Source: Pseudoxanthomonas jiangsuensis (GTDB taxonomy: Bacteria; Pseudomonadota; Gammaproteobacteria; Xanthomonadales; Xanthomonadaceae). Taken from it: DNA of 64,000 nucleotides. This document shows, one piece after another, positions 1-10,508 of this stretch. Position 1 is the first letter of the stretch, and every line of letters begins with the position of its first letter. The translations under genes and the position numbers were made by a program. Location of the stretch: contig NZ_PDWL01000021.1 in the NCBI RefSeq assembly GCF_010093185.1, forward strand, positions 1 through 64,000, written 5' to 3'. The notes beneath the pieces were generated by a model that saw only the letters and a list, made by a program, of their open reading frames with translations, was not told the origin of the DNA and ran no database searches.

Positions 1-67
1 GCCGGGGAACGGAAGCCTGGGGAGGGGCCCCGCTCCGGTAGATCTGCTCCAGGGGAAGGGAGAGATC

Positions 68-92
68 CGCGACAGGCGTTGCACCTGTCGCG
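68..92. repeat. Perfect 9-bp inverted repeat (hairpin)
   Basis: CGCGACAGG (68-76) and CCTGTCGCG (84-92) are exact reverse complements around a 7-nt loop. There is no adjoining T-run on either strand, so it is not a typical intrinsic terminator. It could be a protein-binding palindrome or an RNA hairpin. Function unknown. Confidence 0.5.
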
Positions 93-139
93 AGCTATAT
101 GACCACTCCGCACATTGATGGTTCGTGAAGAATCCGGTT

Positions 140-156
140 AAAAAATCGCCAGATTT
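140..156 (-). terminator. Weak terminator-like stem downstream of polA
   Basis: Read on the minus strand, a 5-bp AAATC/GATTT stem with a 4-nt loop is followed by a run of six Ts (complement of A140-A145). It sits about 85-100 nt after the polA stop. The stem is short and AT-rich, so this is a weak candidate. Confidence 0.25.
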
Positions 157-241
157 AGGACGGATTCATTCGCTTCCCGCGGAACGCCCTGTAACAGTGT
201 GATGCAGGTCCAACAACCCCGCGGAAGTGCTTGATCCGCCT

Positions 242-3061
242 TCAATGCGCCTCGTCCCAGTTGTTGCCGACGCCGCTGTCCACCACCAGTGGAACGCTCA
301 GTTGTGCGGCCGCGCACATGAGCCGTCCGGCCTCTTCCACCAGGGTCGGGACGAAGGCCGCGTCGGCCTCGAACACCAGTTCGTCGTGGACCTGCAGGAT
401 CATCAGCGCCGGGCTCGCGCCCGCGGCGTCCCGCTGCCCGGCCAGCCAGGCGTCCACCGCGACCATCGCCCGCTTGATGATGTCCGCCGCGGTGCCCTGC
501 ATCGGCGCGTTGACCGCGGCGCGCTCGGCGCCGGCGCGCTGGCCCTGGTTGCGGGCGTTGATGTACTCCAGGTACAGGCGGCGGCCGAACACGGTCTCGA
601 CGTAGCCGCGCTCGCGCGCCTGCTCGCGGGTGCGCTCCATGTAGTCGCGCACGCCCGGGTAGCGGCTGAAGTACAGGGCGATGTAGTCCTGGGCCTCGCC
701 GCGGCCGATCCCCAGCTGCCGGGCCAGGCCGAAGGCGCCCATGCCGTACATCAGGCCGAAGTTGATTGCCTTGGCCGCGCGCCGCTCGTTGGCGCTGACC
801 TCCTCCAGCCTGCGCCCGAACACCTCTGCCGCGGTCGCCTTGTGGATGTCGGCGCCGGACTCGAAAGCGCCCACCAGGCCCGGGTCCTGCGACAGGTGGG
901 CCATGATCCGCAGCTCGATCTGCGAGTAGTCGCAGGCGACGAGCTTGCGCCCCGGCGGGGCGACGAAGGCGCGGCGGATGCGGCGGCCGTCGTCGGTACG
1001 GATCGGGATGTTCTGCAGGTTCGGATCGGAGGACGACAGCCGCCCGGTCGCCGCGCCGGCCTGGTGGTAGCTGGTGTGGACCCGGCCGGTGTCCGGGTTG
1101 ACCATCTCCGGCAGCTTGTCGGTGTAGGTGCTGCGCAGCTTGGCCAGGCCGCGGTACTCGAGGATCACCCGCGGCAGCTCGTGCAGGTCGGCGATCGCCT
1201 CCAGCGCCTCCTCGTTGGTCGAAGGCTGGCCCTTGGGGGTCTTCACCAGCGCCGGCAGCTTCAGCTCCTCGAACAGCAGGGCGCACAGCTGCTTGGGCGA
1301 ATCCAGGTTGAAGCTGCGCCCGGCCAGCTCGGTGGCCTTCTGCTGGGCCTCCAGCATCCGCCGGGACAGCCCGGCGCTCTGCCGGCGCAGTTCCTCCACG
1401 TCCACCTTCACGCCGTTGGCCTCGATCCGCTCCAGCACCGGCACCAGCGGCATCTCGATCCCGCGGTAGACCGCCTCCAGCGCGGGCTCGGCGGCCAGGC
1501 GCGGGGCCAGCACCCGGTGCAGGCGCAGGGTGATGTCGGCGTCCTCGGCGGCGTAGCCGGTGGCCTCGTCCAGGCCGACCTGGGAGAACGGGATCTGCTT
1601 GGCGCCCTTGCCGGCCACGTCCTCGTACTTGACCGTGGTGTAGCCCAGGTGGCGCAGGGCCAGGCTGTCCATGTCGTGGCGGGCGTTGCCCGAGTAAAGG
1701 ACGAAGCTCTCCAGCAGGGTGTCGTCGGCGTAGCCGGCCAGCTCCACCCCGTGGCGGCGCATCACGTGCAGGTCGTACTTGCCGTGCTGGCCGAGCTTGC
1801 GCACGGCCGGGTCGGCCAGCAGCGGGCGCAGCAGGTCCAGCGCCGCGGTGCGCTCCAGCTGCGGCGGCGCGCCGGGATAGTCGTGGGCCAGCGGCACGTA
1901 GGCCGCCCGGCCCGGCTCGCAGGCGAAGCTCAGGCCGACCAGGTTGGCGCGCATCGCATCCAGGCTATCGGTCTCGGTGTCGAAGGCGAACTGGCCGGCG
2001 GCGCGCAGGCGCTCGATCCAGGCCTGCAGCGCTTCGGCCGAGGTGACCGTCTCGTACTCGCCGGCCACCGCCAGCGCCGGGTCGAGGTCGGCGGCCGGCG
2101 CGGGCGCTGCCATCGCGAAGCCGGCGCCGCGGGCGCGGCCGGGCTCCTTCTCAGCCACAGACGCCACCGTACCGCCGCCGCCTTCGGCCGCCACCGCGCC
2201 GGCCTCCAGTTCCTTCAGCGCCTGGTTGAAGCCGTAGCGCGCGTACAGGCCGCGCAGCGCGTCGACGTGCGGGGAACGCAGGACCAGCGAGGACGGCGTG
2301 CTGTCCAGGGCCACGTCGGTCTTGATCGTGACCAGTTGCCGGTTCAGCGGCAGCCGGTCCAGCGCCGCGCGCAGGTTGTCGCCGATCTTGCCCTTGATCT
2401 CGCCGGCATGGGCGATCACCCCGTCCAGGCTGCCGTACTCGCCCAGCCACTTGGCGGCGGTCTTGGGCCCGCACTTCTCCACGCCGGGGACGTTGTCGAT
2501 CGCGTCGCCCATCAGCGCCAGCAGGTCGACGATCTGGCCGGCGTGCACGCCGAACTTCTCGGCTACCGCCGCGTCCGAATCCATGCGGCTGCCGCTCATG
2601 GTGTTGACCAGGGCGATCGAGCCGCCGTCCAGCCCGGGGGCGCGGACCAGCTGGGCGAAGTCCTTGTCGCCGGTGGAGATGGTCACCTCCATCCCGGCGC
2701 CGGCGCCCTGCACGGCCAGGGTGCCGATGACGTCGTCGGCCTCCACGCCCTCGATACGCAGGATGTCGATGCCCAGCGCGTGCACGATCTCGCACATCGG
2801 CTGCACCTGGGCGCGCAGCTCGTCGGGCATCGGCGGGCGGTTGGCCTTGTAGGCCGGGTAGAGGTCGTCGCGGAAGGTCCTGCCGGGCGCGTCGACCACG
2901 AAGGCGACGTGGTCGGGCTTCTCCTTCAGGGTGGCGCGCAGCATGTTGACCACGCCGAACAGGGCGCCGGTCGGCTCGCCGGCGGCGTTGGTCAGCGGCG
3001 GCAGCGCGTGGAAGGCGCGGTAGAGGTAGCTGGAACCGTCGATCAGTACGAGGCGTTTCAT
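242..3061 (-). CDS. polA: DNA polymerase I
   Basis: DNA polymerase I, 939 aa, for Okazaki-fragment processing and repair synthesis. All three domains are present: the N-terminal 5'-3' exonuclease, a central 3'-5' exonuclease with an intact acidic motif (DTETDS, so proofreading is probably active), and the C-terminal polymerase. Polymerase motif A (DYSQIELR) is near residue 710, motif B reads KAINFGLMYG, and motif C (VHDEL) is near residue 890. Length is normal for the family. The ATG at 3061 is preceded by TAGAAT (3068-3073) with exactly 6 nt between, which predicts a leaderless mRNA and supports this start. In Pseudomonas-type genomes a DUF2782 gene is a direct neighbour of polA; here a TonB receptor gene lies between the two. 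Confidence 0.97.
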   Translation of the reverse strand: MKRLVLIDGSSYLYRAFHALPPLTNAAGEPTGALFGVVNMLRATLKEKPDHVAFVVDAPGRTFRDDLYPAYKANRPPMPDELRAQVQPMCEIVHALGIDILRIEGVEADDVIGTLAVQGAGAGMEVTISTGDKDFAQLVRAPGLDGGSIALVNTMSGSRMDSDAAVAEKFGVHAGQIVDLLALMGDAIDNVPGVEKCGPKTAAKWLGEYGSLDGVIAHAGEIKGKIGDNLRAALDRLPLNRQLVTIKTDVALDSTPSSLVLRSPHVDALRGLYARYGFNQALKELEAGAVAAEGGGGTVASVAEKEPGRARGAGFAMAAPAPAADLDPALAVAGEYETVTSAEALQAWIERLRAAGQFAFDTETDSLDAMRANLVGLSFACEPGRAAYVPLAHDYPGAPPQLERTAALDLLRPLLADPAVRKLGQHGKYDLHVMRRHGVELAGYADDTLLESFVLYSGNARHDMDSLALRHLGYTTVKYEDVAGKGAKQIPFSQVGLDEATGYAAEDADITLRLHRVLAPRLAAEPALEAVYRGIEMPLVPVLERIEANGVKVDVEELRRQSAGLSRRMLEAQQKATELAGRSFNLDSPKQLCALLFEELKLPALVKTPKGQPSTNEEALEAIADLHELPRVILEYRGLAKLRSTYTDKLPEMVNPDTGRVHTSYHQAGAATGRLSSSDPNLQNIPIRTDDGRRIRRAFVAPPGRKLVACDYSQIELRIMAHLSQDPGLVGAFESGADIHKATAAEVFGRRLEEVSANERRAAKAINFGLMYGMGAFGLARQLGIGRGEAQDYIALYFSRYPGVRDYMERTREQARERGYVETVFGRRLYLEYINARNQGQRAGAERAAVNAPMQGTAADIIKRAMVAVDAWLAGQRDAAGASPALMILQVHDELVFEADAAFVPTLVEEAGRLMCAAAQLSVPLVVDSGVGNNWDEAH

Positions 3062-3067
3062 CGGCGC

Positions 3068-3073
3068 ATTCTA
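3068..3073 (-). promoter_or_regulatory. polA -10 element (leaderless type)
   Basis: TAGAAT on the minus strand ends 6 nt before the polA ATG. Initiation 7 nt downstream of the -10 would begin at the start codon itself. The same spacing recurs at eight other genes in the window. Confidence 0.5.
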
Positions 3074-3242
3074 GGGCCTGCGGCCGGATTCACGCCCGCT
3101 CTCCCGGTCTTGCCGGTGACCGCCGTGATTGCGTCGGCTTCGGAGGGAGTCCGCCGTCACATGGGAGATGGACCACCCTTCGGGAAGAATCCTGTCTTTA
3201 CTCAGGGCCGTGGCACATCCTTGTGCCACTTGGTCCCCGCCC

Positions 3243-5483
3243 TCAGAACCGGTAGCGCGCGGTCAGCAGCATGTTGCGCGGTTCGCCGTAGAAGTTGCCG
3301 TAGCCGGGGTAGCCGACGGTGCTGTAGTAGGTCTCGTCGAACACGTTGTTGAGGTTCAGCGCCAGGTTCAGGCGCGGGCCCACGTCGTAGCCGGCGCGCA
3401 GCGACCACACCGCGTAGCCCTTCTGCACGATGTCCACCTGCACCCACTCGCCGTCGTACTGGCCGCTGTCCGGATTGAAGGACGGGACCCAGCCGCCCTT
3501 CCAGTGCCGGCTCTGGGCGGTGACGCCGCCGCCCAGCTCCAGCGCTTCCAGCGCGCCGTAGAAGCGGTACGTGGTCCAGGCCTTGAACAGGTGCTTCGGG
3601 GTGACGGTGTTGAACGGCATGCCGGTGTCGCGGCGGTCCTCGTTCTCGTTGTACGTGTAGCCGACGGTCAGGTTCCAGCCTTCGGCCAGGCGCCCGCTCA
3701 GCTCCAGGTCCACGCCCTCGCTGCGCTGGCTGCCGACGGCGGCGTAGCAGCACCAGGCGGTGGTGTTGGGCAGCGCGCTCCGGCTCAGGTAGACCGCCTC
3801 CTTCTCCTTGCGGATCCGGTACAGGGCCAGGCTGGCGCTCAGGTCCGCGGAGAGGTCGGTCTTGATGCCCAGCTCGATGTTGCTGCCGGTCAGCGGCTCC
3901 AGCGCCGGGCCTTCCTCGGCGGCCAGGTAATTGCCCTGCGAGCGGTAGATCTCCGCGCGGCTCGCGTAGACGCTGGTGTTTGCGCTCAAGTCGTAGACCA
4001 GGCCGTAGTACGGCACGAACTTGTCGTCCTGCGGGAAGATCCCGCGCACGCCGTCGACGCGGTTGGTCTTGCGGGTGGTGTCTTGGAAGGTGTAGCGGCC
4101 GCCGACGATCACCGCCAGCCGCTCGAACGGGCGCAGGCGCAGCGAGCCGTAGGTGGACGCGCGTTCCTCGCGGTCGGTGCTCTGGGTCACCCAAGGGCCT
4201 GCGGGATAGGCCCACTCCGGCGGGGCGATGCGGTCGAACACGCTGCCGTCGGCGTAGTAGGTCCAGGTCTGGTCGTAGTCCTTGCGGCTGCGCGCCGAGT
4301 CCACGCCCCAGATCACGTCGTGGCGGCGCCCGGCCCAATCGAAGCTGCCCTGCAGGGCCAGGTCCAGGGTGGTCTCGCCGAAGTCGGTGGCGTCCTGGTA
4401 TCGCCACCACTGGTTCTCGCCGGTGGCGTAGGGCACCGAGCCTTCCATCTCGGCGCCATTGATCGCGTCGTCGCCGAGGTTATGACGCAGGTTCAGGCGC
4501 GCGTTCCAGCGCTCGCCCAGCTCCTGCTCGAAGATCGCGAACACCGAAGTGCTCTCGCGCCGGATCCAGCCCCAGGGCGCGCCCATGGTGGTTTGCCGCG
4601 GGAAGCCGATGTCGGCGCCGTCCTCCCAGCGCGGCAGGCTGGCGTTGAACGCGTCCAGGGTGTCCTTCTGCCAGCTGCCGCCGGCGAACAGCCGGGTGCC
4701 CGGGGCGATGTCCCATTCCAGCGCGGCGTAGAGCATGCCGCGGCGGTTGTGCGCCGGCTCGTAGAACATGTCCTGGTCGTGGAACACGCCGACCGCGCGG
4801 CCGCGCACGCTGCCGGCGGCGTTCAGCGGCCCGGTGGCGTCCAGTTCCAGACGGCGGTTGTCCCAGCGGCCCAGGGTCAGCACCGCTTCGGCCCCGGCCT
4901 CGGCGCGCGGGCGCTTGGACGCCAGGTTGATCACGCCGCCAGCCTCACCGGCACCGAACAGGCCGTCGGCGCCGCGCAGCAGGGCCACCGATTCGTACTG
5001 GGCCATGTCGGCGTTGTTGCTGCGGTCCTGCAGGCTGGAGGCGCCGCCGCCGTCGTAGCGGATGTTGCGGATCTGCAGCCCGCGCGAGGTGTAGTTGTTG
5101 TTGAGCCACAACTGCTCGCGGGTCACGCCAGTGCTCTGCAGCATGACGTCGTCCAGGGTCGCCAGCGCCTGCTGCTCGATCCGCTCGCGGCCGATCACCG
5201 AGACCGACTGCGGGATCTCGCGCAGGTCCTGCAGGCCCTTGCCGACCTGGACTCCGCGCCTGGCCTCGCCGTGGACCTCGACCGCGTCCAGCTCCTTGAG
5301 CCGCCTCGCGGCCGCCTCGCGGCCGTCCGGAGCGTCGGCCGGCTGCGACTGCGCGTTCGGGGTGCCGGTGGCCAGCAGCGCCAGCCACAGCAGCGCGGGC
5401 CGGGCGGCGGACGGAGACAGGCGCCGGACGCCGGGCGCGGGCCGGCGGACATCCCGCTGGCGGCGGGAAAGGGCGAAGGACAT
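3243..5483 (-). CDS. TonB-dependent siderophore receptor
   Basis: Outer-membrane TonB-gated receptor of the siderophore class, 746 aa. The N-terminus is basic then hydrophobic (about residues 28-45, ending near ANAQS-type residues), fitting a signal peptide. A TonB-box-like segment ELDAVEVHG follows near residue 70. The plug domain shows the siderophore-receptor signature LREIPQSVSVIG and the RGADGLFGAGEAGGVIN block. The rest is beta-barrel ending in aromatic RYRF, the usual outer-membrane insertion signal. Ferric siderophore is the expected ligand by family, but the specific ligand cannot be read from sequence. I see no clear Fur box upstream (5484-5560). It sits between polA and the DUF2782 gene and is transcribed with polA orientation. 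The 3062-3242 gap holds no gene. Confidence 0.9.
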   Translation of the reverse strand: MSFALSRRQRDVRRPAPGVRRLSPSAARPALLWLALLATGTPNAQSQPADAPDGREAAARRLKELDAVEVHGEARRGVQVGKGLQDLREIPQSVSVIGRERIEQQALATLDDVMLQSTGVTREQLWLNNNYTSRGLQIRNIRYDGGGASSLQDRSNNADMAQYESVALLRGADGLFGAGEAGGVINLASKRPRAEAGAEAVLTLGRWDNRRLELDATGPLNAAGSVRGRAVGVFHDQDMFYEPAHNRRGMLYAALEWDIAPGTRLFAGGSWQKDTLDAFNASLPRWEDGADIGFPRQTTMGAPWGWIRRESTSVFAIFEQELGERWNARLNLRHNLGDDAINGAEMEGSVPYATGENQWWRYQDATDFGETTLDLALQGSFDWAGRRHDVIWGVDSARSRKDYDQTWTYYADGSVFDRIAPPEWAYPAGPWVTQSTDREERASTYGSLRLRPFERLAVIVGGRYTFQDTTRKTNRVDGVRGIFPQDDKFVPYYGLVYDLSANTSVYASRAEIYRSQGNYLAAEEGPALEPLTGSNIELGIKTDLSADLSASLALYRIRKEKEAVYLSRSALPNTTAWCCYAAVGSQRSEGVDLELSGRLAEGWNLTVGYTYNENEDRRDTGMPFNTVTPKHLFKAWTTYRFYGALEALELGGGVTAQSRHWKGGWVPSFNPDSGQYDGEWVQVDIVQKGYAVWSLRAGYDVGPRLNLALNLNNVFDETYYSTVGYPGYGNFYGEPRNMLLTARYRF

Positions 5484-5748
5484 GCGGAATCCTCAGTAGG
5501 AGGCGGCCGGGCGATCGATGCCCGCACCCGCCTGGGAGCGGCGTTCGTGGCTGGCTCCGGTGGATCACCGAGGGCTTGCTGGGATTCCGGCGGGCGGGCG
5601 CGCCTGCTTGCGCGGGCGGCCGACGGCGGGCCGGGGGCGCGCGATTCTCTGTTGCGCTGCGGCGGACTGTCAATTCACGTTGCCGCCGCAACCACGGCGG
5701 CGACAGCGGCGGGCGCATAATGGCCTCCCCACCCAGGAGGACCGCCCC

Positions 5749-6036
5749 ATGCGCAAGCCGCTTTCCGCCGCACCGCTGATCGCCGCGTGCCTGCTGGCCG
5801 GCTGCGCCACCGCCGGCGCGCCGGTGGACCTGAAGGGCGCCGAAGTGGCCCAGCGCACCCTGGAGAACGGCGACACCTACGAGGAATACCGGGTCGGCGG
5901 CCAGCTGCGGATGGTCAAGATCACCCCGCTGCGCGGCCCGGCCTACTACCTCTACGACCGCGACGGCGACGGCGCCCTGGACCGGGACGACCGCGACGAC
6001 CTGCCGCAGGTGTACTGGAAGCTGTTCCAGTGGTGA
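5749..6036 (+). CDS. DUF2782 family small lipoprotein-like protein
   Basis: A 95-aa protein beginning with a basic, hydrophobic leader that ends in a lipobox-like LLAGC (Cys near residue 18), so it is probably a lipoprotein or periplasmic protein. The mature part contains a short acidic, EF-hand-like DRDGDGALDRDD stretch and ends QVYWKLFQW. The YRVGGQLRMVKITP block fits DUF2782, a family of unknown function commonly encoded next to polA in gammaproteobacteria. The start at 5749 has a good Shine-Dalgarno (AGGAGG, 5735-5740), whereas the longer upstream frame lacks one. A CATAAT hexamer at 5716-5721 could be its -10. Confidence 0.8.
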   Translation: MRKPLSAAPLIAACLLAGCATAGAPVDLKGAEVAQRTLENGDTYEEYRVGGQLRMVKITPLRGPAYYLYDRDGDGALDRDDRDDLPQVYWKLFQW

Positions 6037-6060
6037 GTCCCGCCTGACCGACGCTCCCCA

Positions 6061-6167
6061 TGTAGGAGCCGGTCTTGCCGGCGACCTCCATGGCGGAAGC
6101 GTCTGCGTGAAACTGGGCGCCATTGACGCGTCCGCCTCCACGGTCGCCGGCAAGACCGGCTCCTACA
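6061..6167. repeat. 107-bp palindromic repeat element, copy 1
   Basis: The element begins TGTAGGAGCCGGTCTTGC and ends with the reverse complement, giving perfect terminal inverted repeats of about 26 nt. The interior is partly palindromic too. A second copy of the same length lies at 12887-12993 in the opposite orientation. The arms resemble REP sequences of Pseudomonas and Xanthomonadaceae. The right end overlaps the last codons' stop of soxR: the TAG stop (6163-6165) is part of the terminal CCTACA. Confidence 0.85.
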
Positions 6168-6642
6168 GGTCGAGCAGGCGGGCACCGGGGCCTTCGGCGG
6201 CGAGCACGTCGCCGGGGTTGCGCAAGGGACAGTCGCGCAGCGACAGGCAGCCGCAGCCGATGCAGCCGTCGAGCTGGTCGCGCAGCCGCGACAGGCTCTC
6301 GATCCGCGCCTCCAGCTCGGCCCGCCAGCGCCGCGACAGGCGCTGCCAGTCCGCCTTGCCCGGCGCCGCATCCACCGGCAAGGCCTCCAGCGCGCGGCCG
6401 ACCTCGGCCAGCGGCACCCCGGCGCGCTGGGCGACCTTGATCAGCGCCACCCGGCGCAGCACCCCGCGGCGGAAGCGGCGCTGGTTGCCGGCGTTGCGCT
6501 CGCTGCGGATCAGGCCCCTGGCCTCGTAGAAGTGCAGGGCCGACACCGCCACCCCGCTGCGTGCGGCCACCTCGCCCACCGACAGCCACTGGTCGCACGG
6601 CCGCCGCGCCGGCGCCCGCGCGCCGCTTCCCTCGCCCGCCAT
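6163..6642 (-). CDS. soxR: Redox-sensitive transcriptional activator SoxR
   Basis: MerR-family regulator, 159 aa. The N-terminal winged HTH ([20 protein letters not shown]) is followed by a dimerisation helix and the [2Fe-2S]-binding cluster [12 protein letters not shown], with cysteines at about residues 127, 130, 132 and 138, all four as in E. coli SoxR. Oxidation of the cluster by redox-cycling compounds activates target transcription. I chose the ATG at 6642: an AAGGCGG ribosome site precedes it. The longer start at 6711 would run across the SoxR operator and the start of the divergent gene. The operator lies about 10 bp upstream, so autoregulation is likely. The stop codon lies inside a palindromic repeat. 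Confidence 0.93.
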   Translation of the reverse strand: MAGEGSGARAPARRPCDQWLSVGEVAARSGVAVSALHFYEARGLIRSERNAGNQRRFRRGVLRRVALIKVAQRAGVPLAEVGRALEALPVDAAPGKADWQRLSRRWRAELEARIESLSRLRDQLDGCIGCGCLSLRDCPLRNPGDVLAAEGPGARLLDL

Positions 6643-6647
6643 CCGCC

Positions 6648-6678
6648 TTGACCTCAAGTTAGGTTGAGGTCCTAGCCT
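6648..6678 (+). promoter_or_regulatory. SoxR operator/promoter (soxbox)
   Basis: CCTCAAGTTAGGTTGAGG (6652-6669) matches the canonical SoxR palindrome except for the two central bases. It sits between a -35 TTGACC (6648-6653) and a -10 TAGCCT (6673-6678) with a 19-bp spacer. That long spacer is the hallmark of MerR-family-activated promoters. It drives the FMN reductase gene at 6710 and lies beside the soxR start. Confidence 0.92.
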
Positions 6679-6709
6679 GCCACACCCTTCCTCCGCACGC
6701 AGGACCTCC

Positions 6710-7261
6710 ATGCACGCCGATCCCCTCCGCCTCGCCCTGCTCTACGGCAGCGACCGCCCTTTGCGCTTCTGCGACACCGTCGCCGCCTGGGCGCAGGCGC
6801 GTGCCACCGCCCTGGGCGGCTGGAGCATCCAGCGCCTGGACCCGGCCACGCCAGCCGGCCGCGACGGCCCGACCCTGCTGCGCCGGGTGCGCGAGGCCGA
6901 CGCCTTCCTGGTGGTGACCCCGGAGTACAATCACGGCTACCCGGCCGCGCTGAAGGGCATGATCGACGCGGTCTACACCCAGTGGCAGGCCAAGCCGGTC
7001 GCGTTCGTGTCCTACGGCGGCATGTCCGGCGGGCTGCGCGCGGTGGAACAGCTGCGCCAGGTGTTCGCCAGCCTGCACGCGGTGCCGCTGCGCGACAGCG
7101 TCGCCTTCGTCAACGCCCGCGACCAGTTCGACCCCGACGGCGGCCTGCCGCGCGACAATCCCGCCCACGAGGCGATGCGCCTGGCCCTGGCGCGGCTGCA
7201 CTGGTGGGCCAGCGCCCTGCGCAGCGCGCGCCTGCTCACCCCCTACGACGCCGCCGCCTGA
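6710..7261 (+). CDS. NAD(P)H-dependent FMN reductase (SoxR target)
   Basis: Flavodoxin-fold NAD(P)H-dependent FMN reductase family protein, 183 aa, cytoplasmic. The [16 protein letters not shown] segment near residue 72 is the family's flavin-binding signature, and [15 protein letters not shown] follows. Such enzymes use FMN and NAD(P)H for two-electron reduction of quinones, azo compounds or flavin. It starts about 32 bp downstream of the -10 of the SoxR-controlled promoter, so it is the primary predicted SoxR target here. That fits detoxification of redox-cycling compounds. The ABC exporter gene begins 23 bp after its stop and is probably co-transcribed. Confidence 0.88.
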   Translation: MHADPLRLALLYGSDRPLRFCDTVAAWAQARATALGGWSIQRLDPATPAGRDGPTLLRRVREADAFLVVTPEYNHGYPAALKGMIDAVYTQWQAKPVAFVSYGGMSGGLRAVEQLRQVFASLHAVPLRDSVAFVNARDQFDPDGGLPRDNPAHEAMRLALARLHWWASALRSARLLTPYDAAA

Positions 7262-7284
7262 GCGGCACCCGCTCCACGAGACGC

Positions 7285-9177
<1,893 letters not shown>

Positions 9178-9203
9178 GCGCGGCCTTCGGCGGATCGGGC
9201 AGC

Positions 9204-10508
9204 CTAGCCGCCCTCGCGCCGCCGCTGGCTGCGGCCCAAGGCGAAACCGGTGCCCGCCCACACCAGGGCCACGCCGGCGCCGATCACCATCGCCAGCGAG
9301 GGATGCTCGCCCAGCACGTCCAGCGCGCGCTTGACCCAGCCGCTGAGCGCGTCGCCGCCGCGGTAGACCGCGGTGTCGATGAAGTTCTTGGCCTTGTACT
9401 TCTGCTCGGCCGGGACCACGGTGTAGAGCATCTCCCGCCCGGGGCGGACGAAGGCGTACTCGCCGGCCCGGCGCGCGACCATCACCACCACGAACACCGC
9501 GAACACCGGCGCCAGCGCCAGCCACAGGAATCCGGCGGCCATCACCAGCGGCACCGCCACCAGCAGCACGCCCACGCCCAGCCGCTGGGCGATGCGCCCG
9601 GTGAGGAACACCTGGGTCACGATCGCCAGCGCCTGGACCACGGTGTCGATCAGGCCGAACACCTGGGTCTGGCGCGCGCGGTCGGGGAACAGCGCGTCCA
9701 CCAGCCGCGCCTGCTCGAAGTACAGGAAGGTGGTGACGGTGGCCAGCAGCACCACGAACAGGGCGATGCCGGCCAGGTACGGCGAGCGGAACACCTCGGT
9801 GGCGCCGGCGAAGGGATTGCCGCCCAGCGGGCGCTGGCGCGCGGCCGGCCCGGCCGCGTCCTCCCGCTCCCCCGGCGCGTGCGGATGGCGGTCGCGCCAG
9901 CGGTGCAGCCATAACGCCGCCACCGCGCTGCCGGTCATGAACCCGGCCGAGACCAGCAGCAGCCCGCCGTGGCCCAGCGGCTGCACCAGCAGCGTGCTCA
10001 GCAACGGCCCGGTCAGGCCGCCGGCGCTGGCGCCGCCGGCGATCAGCGCGAACAGGCGCCGGGCCTCGGCGCTGGCGAACACGTCGGCCAGCACGCTCCA
10101 GGCCAGCGAGATCATCAGCAGGTTCAGCACCGACACCCAGATGTAGAACGCGCGCCCGGCCCAGACGTCGACCGGGCGCAGGCCCAGGCTCGCGGCGAAG
10201 CCGAGCAGGATCACGACCACGAAACCGTACACCCACGGCACGATCGTCCGCCGCGGCACCTTCGAGGCGACCCAGCCGAACGCGGGCAGGATCGCCAGGG
10301 TCGCCAGGAAGGTGCCGGTGAACAGCCACTGCAGGTTGTCCACGCCGCCGGCCACGCCCATGGTCTCGCGTACCGGGCGCAGCATGAAGTAGCCGGTGAA
10401 CAGCAGGAAGAACATCGCCAGCCCGGCCGCGACCGCCGGCGCCTCGTGCGGGCGCACGTCGAACAGGCGCGACAGCCACGGCAGGCGGGCGGGCGAAGAC
10501 GCGCTCAT
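9204..10508 (-). CDS. MFS / ATP:ADP-translocase-like transporter
   Basis: Polytopic inner-membrane protein, 434 aa, with about 12 predicted hydrophobic helices. The first helix contains FLLFTGYFMLRPVRET, which resembles the nucleotide (NTP/NDP) exchange transporters of the TLC family; in free-living bacteria such proteins are usually annotated as generic MFS transporters. Near the C-terminus GREMLYTVVP and KYKAKNFIDTAVYRGGD are conserved-looking cytoplasmic loops. Its ATG (10508) overlaps the stop of the upstream aldo/keto reductase gene in an ATGA arrangement, implying translational coupling. The substrate is unknown. Nucleotide exchange makes little sense in a free-living cell and should not be assumed. 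Confidence 0.8.
   Translation of the reverse strand: MSASSPARLPWLSRLFDVRPHEAPAVAAGLAMFFLLFTGYFMLRPVRETMGVAGGVDNLQWLFTGTFLATLAILPAFGWVASKVPRRTIVPWVYGFVVVILLGFAASLGLRPVDVWAGRAFYIWVSVLNLLMISLAWSVLADVFASAEARRLFALIAGGASAGGLTGPLLSTLLVQPLGHGGLLLVSAGFMTGSAVAALWLHRWRDRHPHAPGEREDAAGPAARQRPLGGNPFAGATEVFRSPYLAGIALFVVLLATVTTFLYFEQARLVDALFPDRARQTQVFGLIDTVVQALAIVTQVFLTGRIAQRLGVGVLLVAVPLVMAAGFLWLALAPVFAVFVVVMVARRAGEYAFVRPGREMLYTVVPAEQKYKAKNFIDTAVYRGGDALSGWVKRALDVLGEHPSLAMVIGAGVALVWAGTGFALGRSQRRREGG

Larger units (their letters stand above)
1..241. other. Non-coding stretch downstream of polA
   Basis: No open reading frame with believable coding character lies here. Base composition is clearly lower in GC from about 95 to 200 than in the flanking gene. 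It contains a perfect hairpin (68-92) and a short AT-rich stem next to an A-run (140-156), both listed separately. The region may extend leftwards outside the window, so a partial feature at the edge cannot be excluded. Confidence 0.5.

Noticed and set aside
16..60. GC-rich stretch GGGGAGGGGCCCCGCTCC as a terminator
   Set aside because: It can fold, but there is no T-run and no gene end close to it on either strand.
3104..3190. Sequence resembling one arm of the 107-bp palindromic repeat (GGTCTTGCCGGTGACCG)
   Set aside because: The opposite arm is absent and the interior does not align convincingly. It may be a decayed copy, but I cannot support it as a repeat element.
6643..6711. soxR start at 6711
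   Set aside because: It would place the SoxR operator and promoter inside the coding sequence and overlap the divergent gene start; the ATG at 6642 has a ribosome site.
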